55,006 nucleotides of DNA, from contig NW_006920882.1 of assembly GCF_000417875.1 (NCBI RefSeq), forward strand, positions 305,986 through 360,991. Direction: 5' to 3'. Position 1 is the first letter of the stretch; each line of letters opens with the position of its first letter. A program made the position numbers and the translations under genes. Below are positions 44,301 to 54,689 of this stretch, one piece after another. The notes under the pieces were generated by a model. The model did no database searches and was not told the origin of the DNA. It saw only the letters and a list, made by a program, of their open reading frames with translations. The DNA is from Pseudozyma flocculosa PF-1 (taxonomy: Eukaryota; Basidiomycota; Ustilaginomycetes; Ustilaginales; Ustilaginaceae).

Positions 44301-47300
44301 AGTGCAAGCAGCATGGGCCCTCAGCTTGCTTACTCTGGCAGCTGCATCGAGATGGAAGCGTAGGTCGTTACTGGGCGTGGTAGTGTTTGGGCCCCGCTCG
44401 CTCGCCAAGCGGGCAAGCGAAAGAGCTTAATCCGCCATCGTGCCGCCAGAGCGCTTTAATCGTGCAGCCCTACGTTGCTTTATCGGCAGGCAGGCAGGTC
44501 TGTTCGTGGCCGTGGCTCGGCCGTCACCTCTGCTCCGACGGATACGGCAGCCAGTCGACCCTCCTGGCGGCAGTGCCTGCCTGGCGGTCGAAGCGATGGC
44601 GACGCCTTGTCAACGACACAGGGGACCCGCTCACACACTCCAGCTGCACAGCCAGCCGCCAGCCGCCAGCCGCCGCCGCGAGAGCGGTCGGCAGGATAGG
44701 CAGACGTGGCTGCTTGCTTACTTCTTGCGACACACCTTACGTTGGCCTGGCGTTGCCGGGGATGCCGCGCCAACTCCGGCAGTGCGCTGGCGAGATGCCG
44801 ACGGCGGTGCACATCAAAGCTTCCATCCACCTCTTGCTTGCTTGATCGATCATCTAGACAGCTTCTGCTCACCGGTATGTCGCAAGCCTGCCCGCGAGCA
44901 TGCTGCGCAGTCTCCGACGGCGAGGCCAAACAAGGGAACGGGACTGACCAGCAGCGGCTCCGTCGAGCCACCGAGGAGGCCCCACCTTCCCGATGCTCGC
45001 CCGTGTGGCATGATTTGTCGACGTCGGGCCTCGTATCGGGAGCAGCCATCTGGCTCCGTCTGAACCTACCGTCAGCTCCTCAGGCACGGCCTGGCCAGTG
45101 CAGCCGGGTGGTGGCTGAGGCGGACTTACCGTATCCTGCCCGGATTGCATGTCTGCCCATGCATCTGGCGGACCCAAATCGGCTCCGCCAGGCTCGAGGA
45201 AAGAGTCAACGCGACGGCGCTACCCACGGTAAGCTGGTGGCTGCGGCTGCGGCTGCAGAAGCTGGCTTGGCGCAGACGTGCTGACGGCGGAGCTTGAAGC
45301 TTGAAGCCGGACTGGCTCCTGTCGAACGTACGACTGCCCCTTTTGCTCCAGGGTGGCCAGAGCGCGAGGGAAGGTCCAGCGTCGACTCGTGGACCAGCAA
45401 GGTCGAGACCCACTGCGGCTTCTCACGGTACGGCGGAAGCTGTCAACTTCGAGTCAGCGCGCCGCCCCCTGGACATGCTCGAGCTCCGCCAACTTGCTTG
45501 CTTGGTGGTGTCGCAAAACACCGGCAGCAGCTCAGGCAAGCTTGCTTGCTTTCCCGATGGATGACCTGAGCCTCTCGGGCTCCGGTACCGGTCGGCTGCT
45601 TCGACCGAACGGGCGAGACGGTACGCCAAGGACGGACGGGTGCGTACTGTATCGGTGAGTAAGCATGTCAGGTGGTCGGTCGAGGCCCGTCGCTCGCCGT
45701 ACGACCTTGCCGCCTGCTCTCGAGAGAGGCGGGCGGAGTCGAGGCGAGAGGATCATCTGACACGCGACAGCCAAACAAAAGCCCCCAAAGCAACGCAACG
45801 TTCCGAGCGCGAGCGCAAGCGCAAGCAAGACAGCTCAGCTGGTCTGGCCTTGGCCTCGCCTCGACAGACGATGCAAGGATCCGGGCCATGGCGCAGCACG
45901 GAGCGTTTGGGGAGGCATGCCGAGCTGACTGCCATACGCGCCGCAGCGGCGACTCCGCCCCCCCCCGTCCCCCTGGCCCTCTGCTCCTGGCGAATGCACG
46001 CTTAGCCGCTCGCCGAAGGTCAGGCGATGCAAGGAGCGGGCGCGGATCATCCTCGAAAAAGCTTCGAGGTGCGGGGAAACAAGCTCGGCCCAGAGCCTCC
46101 TCGCTTGCCGCTCGCCGAGGAGGCAGCCAGGCAAGCAAGCAAAGAGGGACGGCGGTAAGCCGTAGGGAGCGTCCGAGAGCATGCTGACAAAGGCGTGCCT
46201 ATCGACGTTCGCTTGCTTGCTCTGCGGTGCGTACTACGGCAAGACTGTCGTGGCCCGTCCGTCGGATGGGAGCGCAAAAGTCCGGCCTTATCGCCCGTCG
46301 CTGGTCGGGGCAGATCCCTCGGTTTCCACAGGCGGCCGCCCGGTTGTCGGAGGTTTGGTCGCGGAGTCTAACGCTGCACTCTGCCGCCCTGCTCTGCTCG
46401 AAAGGGGGAAGGTCCAAGATGGCCTCGGCCGTGGCCCACCGCCGCCGCCTCCCCCGTAAGTCCGTCCGTACGTGCTGCTTTTGTCTGTATGCCGCTCCGA
46501 GATTCCAGGGGGTCGACGTGCGCCCAAACAAAAAGGATCCTCGCTGCAAGCAAAGCAAGGTGTTCGCTGACCGCTCTACACACGCGCCTCCCTCTTTCTC
46601 CTCCTGGCCTGGCCTGGCCTAAGCTTCGACTTTTGCATTTCTCCGCAGTCTGACCAGATACAGGTAACTAGACACACAGAGAGGCCTGCATTGTCACTTC
46701 AACGCTCGGCAGAGTTGCCTGTCTCTCCCAGTGTCCGGTGCGCTGATTCGTCGACAGACAAACGCGAGCTTGGCTGCGGCGACAAAAGGAAACGAGAGCG
46801 CGCGTCCGCTTGGCGCGCTGCAAGGGGCAGGCGGGCGAGCGGTTGACGAGAGACATGTGGCGAAGCGACGTGGCTCCCAGACGAGTCGTTCGAGCGGTCG
46901 CAGCATTCTCATTGGCCTCAAGCAAGCCTTCGGGTTCGGTCGTTGGCTTTGCAGTGGCGAGAGAGTACAGCGAGTTCGTCGACAGGGGTCGACGAAGGGG
47001 GAGCTGCCCGGTCTGTACCGAGCCTGCTCGATACCGGTAGGTGCCGCGACGGGAGCAGCGCGGCTGCCGTCAAAAATCAGCTGGCCGGGCCCCGCGGTTT
47101 CGTCTTGTTCTGACCCGCTGTTCCTCTTTTTACGAGTTGGACTCGTCAGCTGCTCCCGACTTCGGACCGAGGATCTGCATTCCTACCGACCCTACATGCG
47201 GCTGCCTTCGCCGACGCCAGCAGAGAGCACTCTCGCGCTCGGCGAAATGAGGCAGGCAGGCCAGGCTGGGCAGGCTCGGGATGGATGGTTTGGCGTTCCT

Positions 47301-47304
47301 GGCT

Positions 47305-47327
47305 GGCCTGCCTGCCTGCCTGCCTGC
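47305..47327. repeat. (GCCT)n tetranucleotide run
   Basis: About five GCCT units in the gene-poor region, the same unit as at 16256 and 25573. Confidence 0.85.
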
Positions 47328-48108
47328 GCGGTGGCGACAAACGAGAAACGGCGTCGCGCACTCAATTTCGAAACCGTCGGCGAAGGGCGGCGACTCGTCT
47401 GTGGCGGACGACTGCGCAAATTTGCCACGCTCACGAGCACCCAGGCCAGGCCAGGCCAGCCAGGCATCCCGACGGCGGCGGCAGGCATCGCTGTCGCATG
47501 GTACGGTACCATACCCGTCGTTCTCGAGGTGAGTGGTGGTGTGCAACCCATGGGTACCATTACTGCTGTAACCTGCAGCAAGATTTCATCCGTCGCGCCG
47601 CCGCTGGCTCGAACAGGTTTGAGGGATGGCGAGGAGGACCTTGGAGCTCCGCTTCGCCGCCGCTGGCTTTACGTCGAAGGGGGAGCGCCGCCCCAAGAAA
47701 GGCCAGGGCCAACCAGCCGACTGACCGAAGCCTCCTCGGACCAGAAAACTCAGCTCGCAGCCTCGCCACTCACTCCTGGCCAAATGAGATCTGTCCTCGC
47801 CCGCGGCCGGATCGGAGGCGCATGCGCAGCTGAGTCGCGGCGGCAGGTATGGAGCAAGAGGTCCGCTCGCCACCCACGGCAGCTCCCTGGCGGCGCACGA
47901 ACGGCACTCCACCAGGTCGGACCCCGGCACCAGAGTGCGTGCCGTATCCACAGCGACTCGAGGCCAGCACCGTTGCTCTCTCGCCATTCGTGACGGTGAG
48001 CAGAAGTGCAATTGGTTCATGGTGGCTGGCGGCCTGGCGTTGGATGGACAGTACGTGTCGAAACTGACGCCCCACCTGCGCCTGGAGTGGTCTGGGCCAA
48101 CGGTCACG

Positions 48109-48121
48109 TACAGTACCTGTA
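48109..48121. repeat. 13-bp inverted repeat, copy 2
   Basis: Identical to the copy at 44288-44300 (TACAGTACCTGTA). The flanks differ, so this is a short shared motif and not a longer duplication. Confidence 0.7.
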
Positions 48122-50384
48122 GCAAGCGAGGCCAGGAGAGCACCTTGCACCGGGCTGGAGTTTCCGTCGTGCAGCTTTCCTGCCCTGGCCCGGGCCAGGC
48201 CTGCCTCGCTCTACAGGCAGCGTCGAATGCAGGTTGGTTGGTCACAGTCGGTCGGCTTGCCTGCCAGGCGGGCGGGATGCGCGACGGGAGTGCGCTGCTC
48301 GCCTGGGCAACGGTTCGCGGCCCTGCATGACCGGGAGTGCAGGCGGGCAGGCAGGCAAGCAGTTTGACATGACCCAGTTTTCGGCAATAGGAAGGTGCGT
48401 TGCCCGGTCGCGGTGGTTTGGTGATGGTGGTGGTGCTGGCTGGCAGGCGCTGACGGCGAGCAGGCCTGCCTTTGCCACCTCTGCTCGCTCGTCACCACGT
48501 CTGTCGCTGCGCACCGCAGACGGACACGAACCCACAGCGTTTGATGCCTGCCTGGCCGTCGTCTTAATCGCATCGCCCGTCGTGCGACCCCCGCCCTGTC
48601 CAGGGCAAGCAGGCAAGCGCAACAAGCATGCATCTGTCTGACGGCCGGCCGGCCTGGACGACGCTGCGGGCCTGCGTGACCTGCTGGAGCGCCAAGCCAG
48701 CCTGCCACGACGGTCGGCCGGCCGGATGGCAGGCGGCACAGGCTCGCAGTCGCAGCACGGCCGGCATCGTCGACTAAGGTCCATACATCTGCTCATTCTT
48801 GCTCTTGTCTCAGTCCAGCTGGCGAGGCCTGGCAGCGTGGAGGGGCACGCACGAGACGGCGCTAGTCAGGCGTCGGCACCACAATGATGATGGGCTACCG
48901 TAGCGGTATCTATTCGCTCCTGTCTGGCGCATCGTCAGCCCACGACGCCTTCCTACCGGCACGCTATCTATGACAGCGTCTCGTCCCTTTTTCGTCGTCG
49001 AGAGCGAGGAAAACGTCAAGCGGACGCTCACGACGCCTCGCCCTCTCTCTGCCTGGCGAACGACGCTGCGGCGAGAACAGACCACCTGGGGGCACGAGGG
49101 GTGGCGCCCAGCCTCGCGCTCAAGGCTGTCTCAGTTTGGAAGGCCTGCCAGGCAAGCCCCTCGCGCGCGGATTCGTGCCATCGGGTAGGTCGCGAGGAAC
49201 GGTTTCGTGGCAGGATGACGAGTCGCGCACTGTGGGCTGCCAGCACTGGCCGCCTGCGATACGACGGGCTTGGAGTTTCAAGAAGAGGCCGTACATGGAG
49301 CTGGTCGCCGTCGTTTGACGAGCTCATGCTGCGCTGCCTGCTCGCCGTTTCTTCTCGAGCTGGGGTTGCATCGCCAGACCAGCATTCGATTGCGAGCGGA
49401 CCTCCGCTCGAGCCCTCGTCCAAGGCAGTCCAACCCAGTCGACGTCCGCTGCGGCCGCCCAATGTGCTGCGCAGCGCTGAGCCAAGGGACCCAAGGCGCC
49501 CGCCCACACCTGCCATCAATAATGTCGTCGAGACAAAGCCATGGCGGCGTGACCCCTCTTGGCCGCCGCGGCCGACGACGAAGACGACGAAGAGGCCATG
49601 ATGCCCGGCCTGGCGCTGCGCACGCAGGCGGGGTGGGTGGCAAGCTACAGTAGGCTCGCTTTTGCATGCACCCAGGCCTGGGGGTGGTGGCATGGCGACA
49701 CCCATGGCCGCCTGTTCGCCTGGCCTGTCATGGCAGGGCACGGGGAGAGGGCGCGCTTGGCTTCATGGCCGCACAAAAGGCCCAAACTCGCTTCGAAGGG
49801 AGCGATGGGAATTTTCGGGAGCGCTGCCTGCACCGCCTCGCCTTGGCTGGCCGCTGTTGGTCTTGGGGGGGAGGGGCGCTCTGTCTCGCCCTGGCTTGCT
49901 CCTCTGGCCCCGCCTGCCTGTGCTGGCTGCCTCCCTGGCGCGCTGCGCCTTGGCCACCAGCCACACGCACGGCGGCAGCACGGTGCTGCGTGCGCTCGAC
50001 GGAGCTCGAATCCGGCGCTGCAGCTGCCCCAGCAGCCACCCGCCTACCACCACCACCTGGCTCGCCTCTGCTGCCCTGCCTGTGCTGGCTGCCACCGTGG
50101 CCTCTCTCTCTCCCTTTGCGCCCGGGCAGCAGCAGCAGCGACGGCGACAGCGAGGTTGGGCCCCGCAGGCACGCAGGCAGGCAAGGGGGTTCAGTTCGTT
50201 GGCAGCGCGGGGCCCAGCTGCCACGCCTGGCCTGGCCTGGCATGGCCTGGCCGGACCAGTTCTGGCAGCCAAGGCGGCGTGGCACCCTGGCCTGCCACCC
50301 TGCCTGGCGTGCCCTCTGCCTCCTCCTTCCCACTCCGCCCTCCGGTGCCTCTCGCTGCCCCTCTCGAGGCCACCTCTCCTCTGG

Positions 50385-50397
50385 CCAATTTTATAAA
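50385..50397 (+). promoter_or_regulatory. CCAAT and TATA box of the 622-residue gene
   Basis: CCAAT (50385-50389) is followed directly by TATAAA (50392-50397), about 250 bp before the ATG at 50648. This is the clearest core promoter in the window. A (GAA)n tract lies in the leader (about 50529-50553). Confidence 0.55.
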
Positions 50398-50647
50398 AAA
50401 ACCATCTGCTCCTCGTCATTCCACGCCCTCACTGCCCCTTGCCACTCGCCTCCTTATCGTCGCACCATACCCCACCACTGCCTCCCTGCGACCTTCTCGT
50501 CCTCCGTCCCATCGACGACGACGACGACGAAGAAGAAGAAGAAGAAGAAGAAGACGACCACCAACACCACGACCACCATTCGAAACATTTCGCCAGCGCT
50601 TTGCCACCACCACCACCACCAACACTCACCAACCACCGCGCCAGGAG

Positions 50648-52516
50648 ATGGTCACACACAGCTACGCCCGCTCGCCCGCCTGCTACGATGACCCCGTCTT
50701 TGCCCGCACCCACTTCCTCGCCCGTGTCGCCTCCGAGGACATCGGCGTAGAGCAGGCCGGCCAGCGCCACAAGCTCAGCAGCGCCAAGCTCGACGACCTC
50801 CAGGGCTGGGACTCGCGCTGGTTCCACGGTCACCGCATCACAAACGACGACGACGACGACGACAGCAGCTGCAGCAGCAACGGCGGCCACGGCGACTACG
50901 GCAACGACGCCGAGTCGCGCCCTCACTACCGCCCGAGGCAGTCTCAGGCCTCTTCGTCATTGGCGTCGTCGTCGGCGGCAGCACCGCTCTCGGTAGCCAA
51001 CGTCGCCCGTCTGCGCAGCTCGACTGTGCCGCACCAGGTCGAGCACCCTTCTCACCTCGGCCAGACGCCTGCCGACAAGGTGCGATCGGCTCTCCTGTCT
51101 GCCTCGGTGACCGCCAAGCACCGCGTCCGCCATGACCGCTCCGCCTCGGCACCCGAGCCCAGGCTGCTGCCCGCTCAGCCCCTCTCGATCAACACGGCCC
51201 AGCCCCTCCGCCTCGCCCAGCCCGACCTCTGCACCATGTCGCCCCTGGCTTACCCCGTTGGCATCTTTGACGCTGCCGACGGCTCCTCATCCACCGACCT
51301 GCCCGCCACGCAAGCCACGCCCGCCAAGCGCAGGTCGACCTCGCGATCCACCTCGTCCTCGCCCGCCTCGCCCAGTAGTCCCGCGGCCGTTGCGGGGGCC
51401 TCGGCCCGTCACTCGTCCCGAGGGGCCGCGCGCCCCACGGTCATCGAGTGCTCAGAGTCGGACGGATCGTGCCACAACGACGCCGGCGACGCCGACCCCG
51501 AGGGCCAGCTGGCCGCCGAAATCATCCGCCTGCGCAACGCCCGGAAGCTCGACGCCCCTCGCGAGGCCGCCTCGCCCGCCCACCCGCTGCAGCCCAAGAT
51601 CGACGAGGGGCTCAAGCTCACCACCTCTGACTACGCGCCCGAGGACGACGACGCCGACCATTTTGATCTCTCGGCATCCGACGGCGAGCGCTCCGACGCC
51701 ATCATCCACAGCCACGCCAGCCACCCCATCCTGCGCTTCGCCGAGGCCATGCTCGAGTTCGGCACCTGCTCGCTCGAGCGGTTCACGTCCGACGACGGCA
51801 ACGGTGCTCAGGTCTCGGTCACGGTCGGCCGCTTGCCCTCGTCTCGGGAGTTGCCGCCGCAGCAGGAGCGACCGTCGCCGCGGCGGATCTCGACGACGCC
51901 CAAGGACCTGGGCCGCGAGGCGCAGCTGATGCGCCTCAAGAGGCAGGAGAGCACGTCGTCGGCGCGCTCGAGCCGCAGCAACTCGGTCAACAGCCTCGCC
52001 ACCTGGTTCCAGGGCTCCGAGCCCAAGCTCAGCCTGCGCGCCCGCGCCAGCCGCCAGGCGACGAGCCTGCTCAGCTTGCCCTCGCTGCTTGCCCCCTCGG
52101 CCTCGGAAGGCTCGATCGACACCAGCACCACGGCCTCGTCGTCGATGCCGGCCAGCCCGCGTCCCGCGGTCTCGCGCCTCTCCGAGACGGATGCCGAAGA
52201 CGACCTCGCCGACGCCGACGCCCAGCGCCACTTTGCCGGTCTCGGCGCCAGCGGCCGACCTGCCTACCCGAGCTACGTCTACGGCCTCGACGGCTACCCG
52301 GACGACCCCGCGCCTCACCTCGCGCCGTCCTCGGCGGGCATGGATGTCGTCTTCCAACGCTTCGACGACGATCTCGACCTCGGCAAGCACGCCAGCGACG
52401 GCGCTGCCTCGAAGCCCGCCGCCGCCCACGTCACCATCAGCCCGCTCTGGAGCGAGGACCTCGGCGATGCCTCGCAGCAACCCTCTAGCATCTGGAACAG
52501 CCTCTTCAGCTCCTAG
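50648..52516 (+). CDS. Hypothetical serine-rich protein (622 aa)
   Basis: A single exon of 622 residues, starting at the ATG at 50648 (MVTHSYARSPACYDDP). Codon third positions are strongly GC-rich like the known genes here, and a CCAAT/TATA pair lies upstream, so the gene is probably real. The frame is open upstream to 49559, but that part is low-complexity and lies partly upstream of the TATA box. The protein is mostly disordered, with runs of Ser, Asp and Ala. Less degenerate blocks are the N-terminal VFARTHFLARVASEDIGVEQ region, DNA/RNA-free regions such as QLAAEIIRLRNARKLD (about 285-300) and ILRFAEAMLEFGTCSLERF (about 360-380), and a C-terminal PLWSEDLGDASQQPSSIW. The pattern of Ser clusters and short conserved helices resembles a phosphorylated regulator, which is inference. 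I do not recognise a family and assign no function. Confidence 0.75.
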   Translation: MVTHSYARSPACYDDPVFARTHFLARVASEDIGVEQAGQRHKLSSAKLDDLQGWDSRWFHGHRITNDDDDDDSSCSSNGGHGDYGNDAESRPHYRPRQSQASSSLASSSAAAPLSVANVARLRSSTVPHQVEHPSHLGQTPADKVRSALLSASVTAKHRVRHDRSASAPEPRLLPAQPLSINTAQPLRLAQPDLCTMSPLAYPVGIFDAADGSSSTDLPATQATPAKRRSTSRSTSSSPASPSSPAAVAGASARHSSRGAARPTVIECSESDGSCHNDAGDADPEGQLAAEIIRLRNARKLDAPREAASPAHPLQPKIDEGLKLTTSDYAPEDDDADHFDLSASDGERSDAIIHSHASHPILRFAEAMLEFGTCSLERFTSDDGNGAQVSVTVGRLPSSRELPPQQERPSPRRISTTPKDLGREAQLMRLKRQESTSSARSSRSNSVNSLATWFQGSEPKLSLRARASRQATSLLSLPSLLAPSASEGSIDTSTTASSSMPASPRPAVSRLSETDAEDDLADADAQRHFAGLGASGRPAYPSYVYGLDGYPDDPAPHLAPSSAGMDVVFQRFDDDLDLGKHASDGAASKPAAAHVTISPLWSEDLGDASQQPSSIWNSLFSS

Positions 52517-52554
52517 GATCTCCCCTGCCACTGCATCACTGAACTCGTGCGCCC

Positions 52555-52577
52555 GCCGGCCGGCCGGCCGGCCGGCC
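52555..52577. repeat. Self-complementary (GGCC)n run
   Basis: Alternating GCCG/GGCC units about 38 bp after the stop codon at 52516. The sequence is its own reverse complement and could form a hairpin in the 3' UTR. Confidence 0.8.
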
Positions 52578-53205
52578 TCATATCCTGCGATATACCCGCC
52601 CTCCTCCCGCCGGCCACTCCCACCCCCTCGCCACTTTGGCCCACCGACCACTTTGCCGCCATCCAGGCGACCTGCCACGATTCGACGAACCCCCACACGC
52701 ACACGACTCGACGATTTGATTCATTGGCTCGCTTCTCCAGGCCTGCACCTTCGCATATTTCCTTCCGCTTCCCCCGCTCTGGGCACACCTCGGCTTCATC
52801 TCTGGTCTTCTACATCGCGTCCCAAGCGCCTTCACTAGGTTTCCTCCCCGGTCCACCTTCTCGATGTCACCTGCTCTCTCTACACGGCGCTCCGGCCAAG
52901 TTCTCTTTCCCGTCTTGCCCTTTTAGCGGACCACCTGTACTTGTATCACGTCCCTCCGCTCAGCACACGCGCTTCCATCGGTCGTAGCTTCACGTCTTTC
53001 TTGCCTTTTGCTGATGAAGATTAATCTCATGTCGGGGGGCGGTTGGCGAGGGCCAGCAAGGAATGCCCTCGTCCTCTTCCCCCCTTTGCAACGCTCCCTT
53101 GTGCGCTGTCTGTGAGTGTGGCCTGGCGATGCTGATGCTTGGGTCGAGTTGGGGCTCGGTGGCTGGATTCGACGTGCCTGCCTGAGCCAACGCTCTTGCT
53201 CGCGT

Positions 53206-53228
53206 GGCTGGCTGGCTGGCTGGCTGGG
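53206..53228. repeat. (GGCT)n tetranucleotide run
   Basis: Five GGCT units upstream of VPS20. The complementary-type unit GCCA/CTGG recurs near 8535-8590. Confidence 0.85.
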
Positions 53229-53466
53229 CCCGGGACTTGGCGCAGGGTCCAAGGCACCGACCTCCGACCCCACATCTCAATCTCGCTCGCTCGCTCGCCT
53301 CGATCCTCCTCCTCCACACCATCATCGATCCTCACGCTTCGCCCATCTAGACTGAACAGAACACGTCCCTGCGCCGACGAACCGCCATCCATACGATCGA
53401 GCCCAGTATCAAGCCCAAGTTAAGCCACACCCACGCGCCCGAACGATCGCACCGCACGCAGGCAGG

Positions 53467-54567
53467 ATGGGCACGACGCAGTCAAAGGGCCCCAAGATTA
53501 CCTCGCACGATCGAGCCGTCCTCGAGTGAGTGCCTAGCGCCCCGCTGCGGTAGAGGCCTGAGTTCCAGGCAACATCATCTCACATCATCCCTGCTTTGCG
53601 ATCCGGCGCCACTCCGCAGTCTCAAGCTGCAGAGGGACAGAATACGGCAGTACCAGAAAAAGGTACGACGTCCTCCTCCTCGCCCCCGCCCTCTCCCGAC
53701 CCTGACACAGCATCTTGACCTCGTCTGCCCCGGCCGCTCACTCGACTCCGACTGACTGACAGATCCAAACGACGCTCGAGCACGAGACCGAGCTGGCACG
53801 ACGGGCGCTGGCGACGTCCAACAAGCCGCTGGCGCTGTCGGCGCTGCGCAAGAAAAAGTACCAGCAGTCGCTGCTGGCCAAGACCGACGAGCAGCTGTCG
53901 ACGCTGCAGAACCTCGTGTCGACCATCGAGTTTTCGCAGATCCAGGCGAGCGTCGTCGAGGGGCTCCGGCAGGGCAACACGGTGCTCCGCCAGATCAACG
54001 ACTCGATGAAGATCCAGGACGTCGAGCGCATCCTCCAGGACGGGGAAGAGGCGCGCGCGTACCAGCAGGTACGTTTCTCCTGGCGTTCGTGGGTCGTAGA
54101 GGGGATCACAGGGATGGGGCTGACCCGACCTCTGTCTGCCCTCTCAATCTCCATCGCTTCCTCGGCGATACAGGAGATCGACGAGATGCTGCAGTCGCGC
54201 ATGACAAACGACGAGGAGGAAGAGGTGCAGCGCGAGATGGAGGCGCTCGAGAGGGAGGCCAACGGTCTTCCGCCGTTGCCAGAGCAAGAGCAACGCCAAC
54301 AGCAGCCGGTGAGTGGGAGTGCGCCACGGTGTCCAGGCAAGGCAGGCCAAGCCGAGGCTCCCGTGCGCAAGGCTGACCTCGCCCTCGCCCTTGCCCCCCC
54401 CCCCGTCTCTCGCCTTCCGCGCCGGTCATCAGCCGGTCGAGCTTCCGTCGGCCCCTCAGACCGAGCCCGTCGCACAACCTCAACCCGAGGAGGCGGCGCT
54501 GCAGCCCCAAGCGGCAGGCAAGCCGGCTGCATCGCAGCGGCAGCAGGCCGAACCGATGCTGGCTTGA
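53467..54567 (+). CDS. VPS20: ESCRT-III subunit Vps20 / CHMP6
   Basis: Five exons (53467-53525, 53620-53662, 53763-54068, 54174-54308, 54433-54567) with introns of 94-124 bp encode 225 residues, close to yeast Vps20 (221). Vps20 links ESCRT-II to Snf7 polymerisation on endosomes. The protein starts MGTTQSKGPKITSHDRAVLD: Gly2 followed by a small residue at 6 (Ser) is a good N-myristoylation signal. Joining exons 1 and 2 gives VLDLKLQRDRIRQYQKK, and exon 3 supplies the helical core IQTTLEHETELARRALA and QLSTLQNLVSTIEFSQIQASVVEGLRQGN, a family signature. Exon 4 is acidic (EEEEVQREMEALEREA) and exon 5 is Pro/Gln-rich and low-complexity. It is convergent with the last, partial gene. Confidence 0.95.
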
Positions 54568-54689
54568 TCCGTCTACTCATTTCTGCCATCTCCCTCCCAC
54601 TTCTCCTTTTGATGACATGACGAGACCGTTGACGACACCTGTCCCCGGGCATTCTGCCGCAGCTGCGCTCCGGCCGTCGAGACTGCCGT

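Larger units (their letters stand above)
42228..50384. other. Gene-poor region (about 8 kb) with short repeats and palindromes
   Basis: No supportable gene, rRNA, tRNA or recognised transposon. ORFs on both strands overlap each other, have third positions much less GC-rich than real neighbouring genes (in the 46731-47993 ORF I estimate about 60 percent over its first ~50 codons) and show no domains. Repeated CTTG/GCTT runs lie at 44826-44835, 45493-45503, 45541-45551, 46131-46144 and 46211-46220. A 13-bp inverted repeat TACAG-TAC-CTGTA occurs twice (44288, 48109), and GGTACCAT twice near 47505-47560. The left edge contains the ICP55 promoter; the right edge grades into the promoter of the 622-residue gene. 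A GTGAGT-like donor follows a short ORF at 42878. Confidence 0.6.
52517..53466. other. Intergenic region between the 622-residue gene and VPS20
   Basis: About 950 bp. It contains a self-complementary (GGCC)n run at 52555-52577 just after the upstream stop codon, a GGCT run at 53206-53228 and a CT-rich leader for VPS20. No gene is supportable. Confidence 0.55.

Noticed and set aside
46731..47993. 420-aa ORF in the gene-poor region
   Set aside because: Third codon positions are much less GC-rich than in real genes here, it begins with GTG rather than ATG, and no domain is seen.
42228..50384. Degenerate transposon or RIP-mutated element
   Set aside because: No terminal repeats, reverse transcriptase or transposase motifs were seen, and the DNA stays GC-rich, so RIP-like mutation is not supported.
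49559..50647. Upstream extension of the 622-residue protein
   Set aside because: It runs through the CCAAT/TATA promoter and is low-complexity, so the start at 50648 is preferred.
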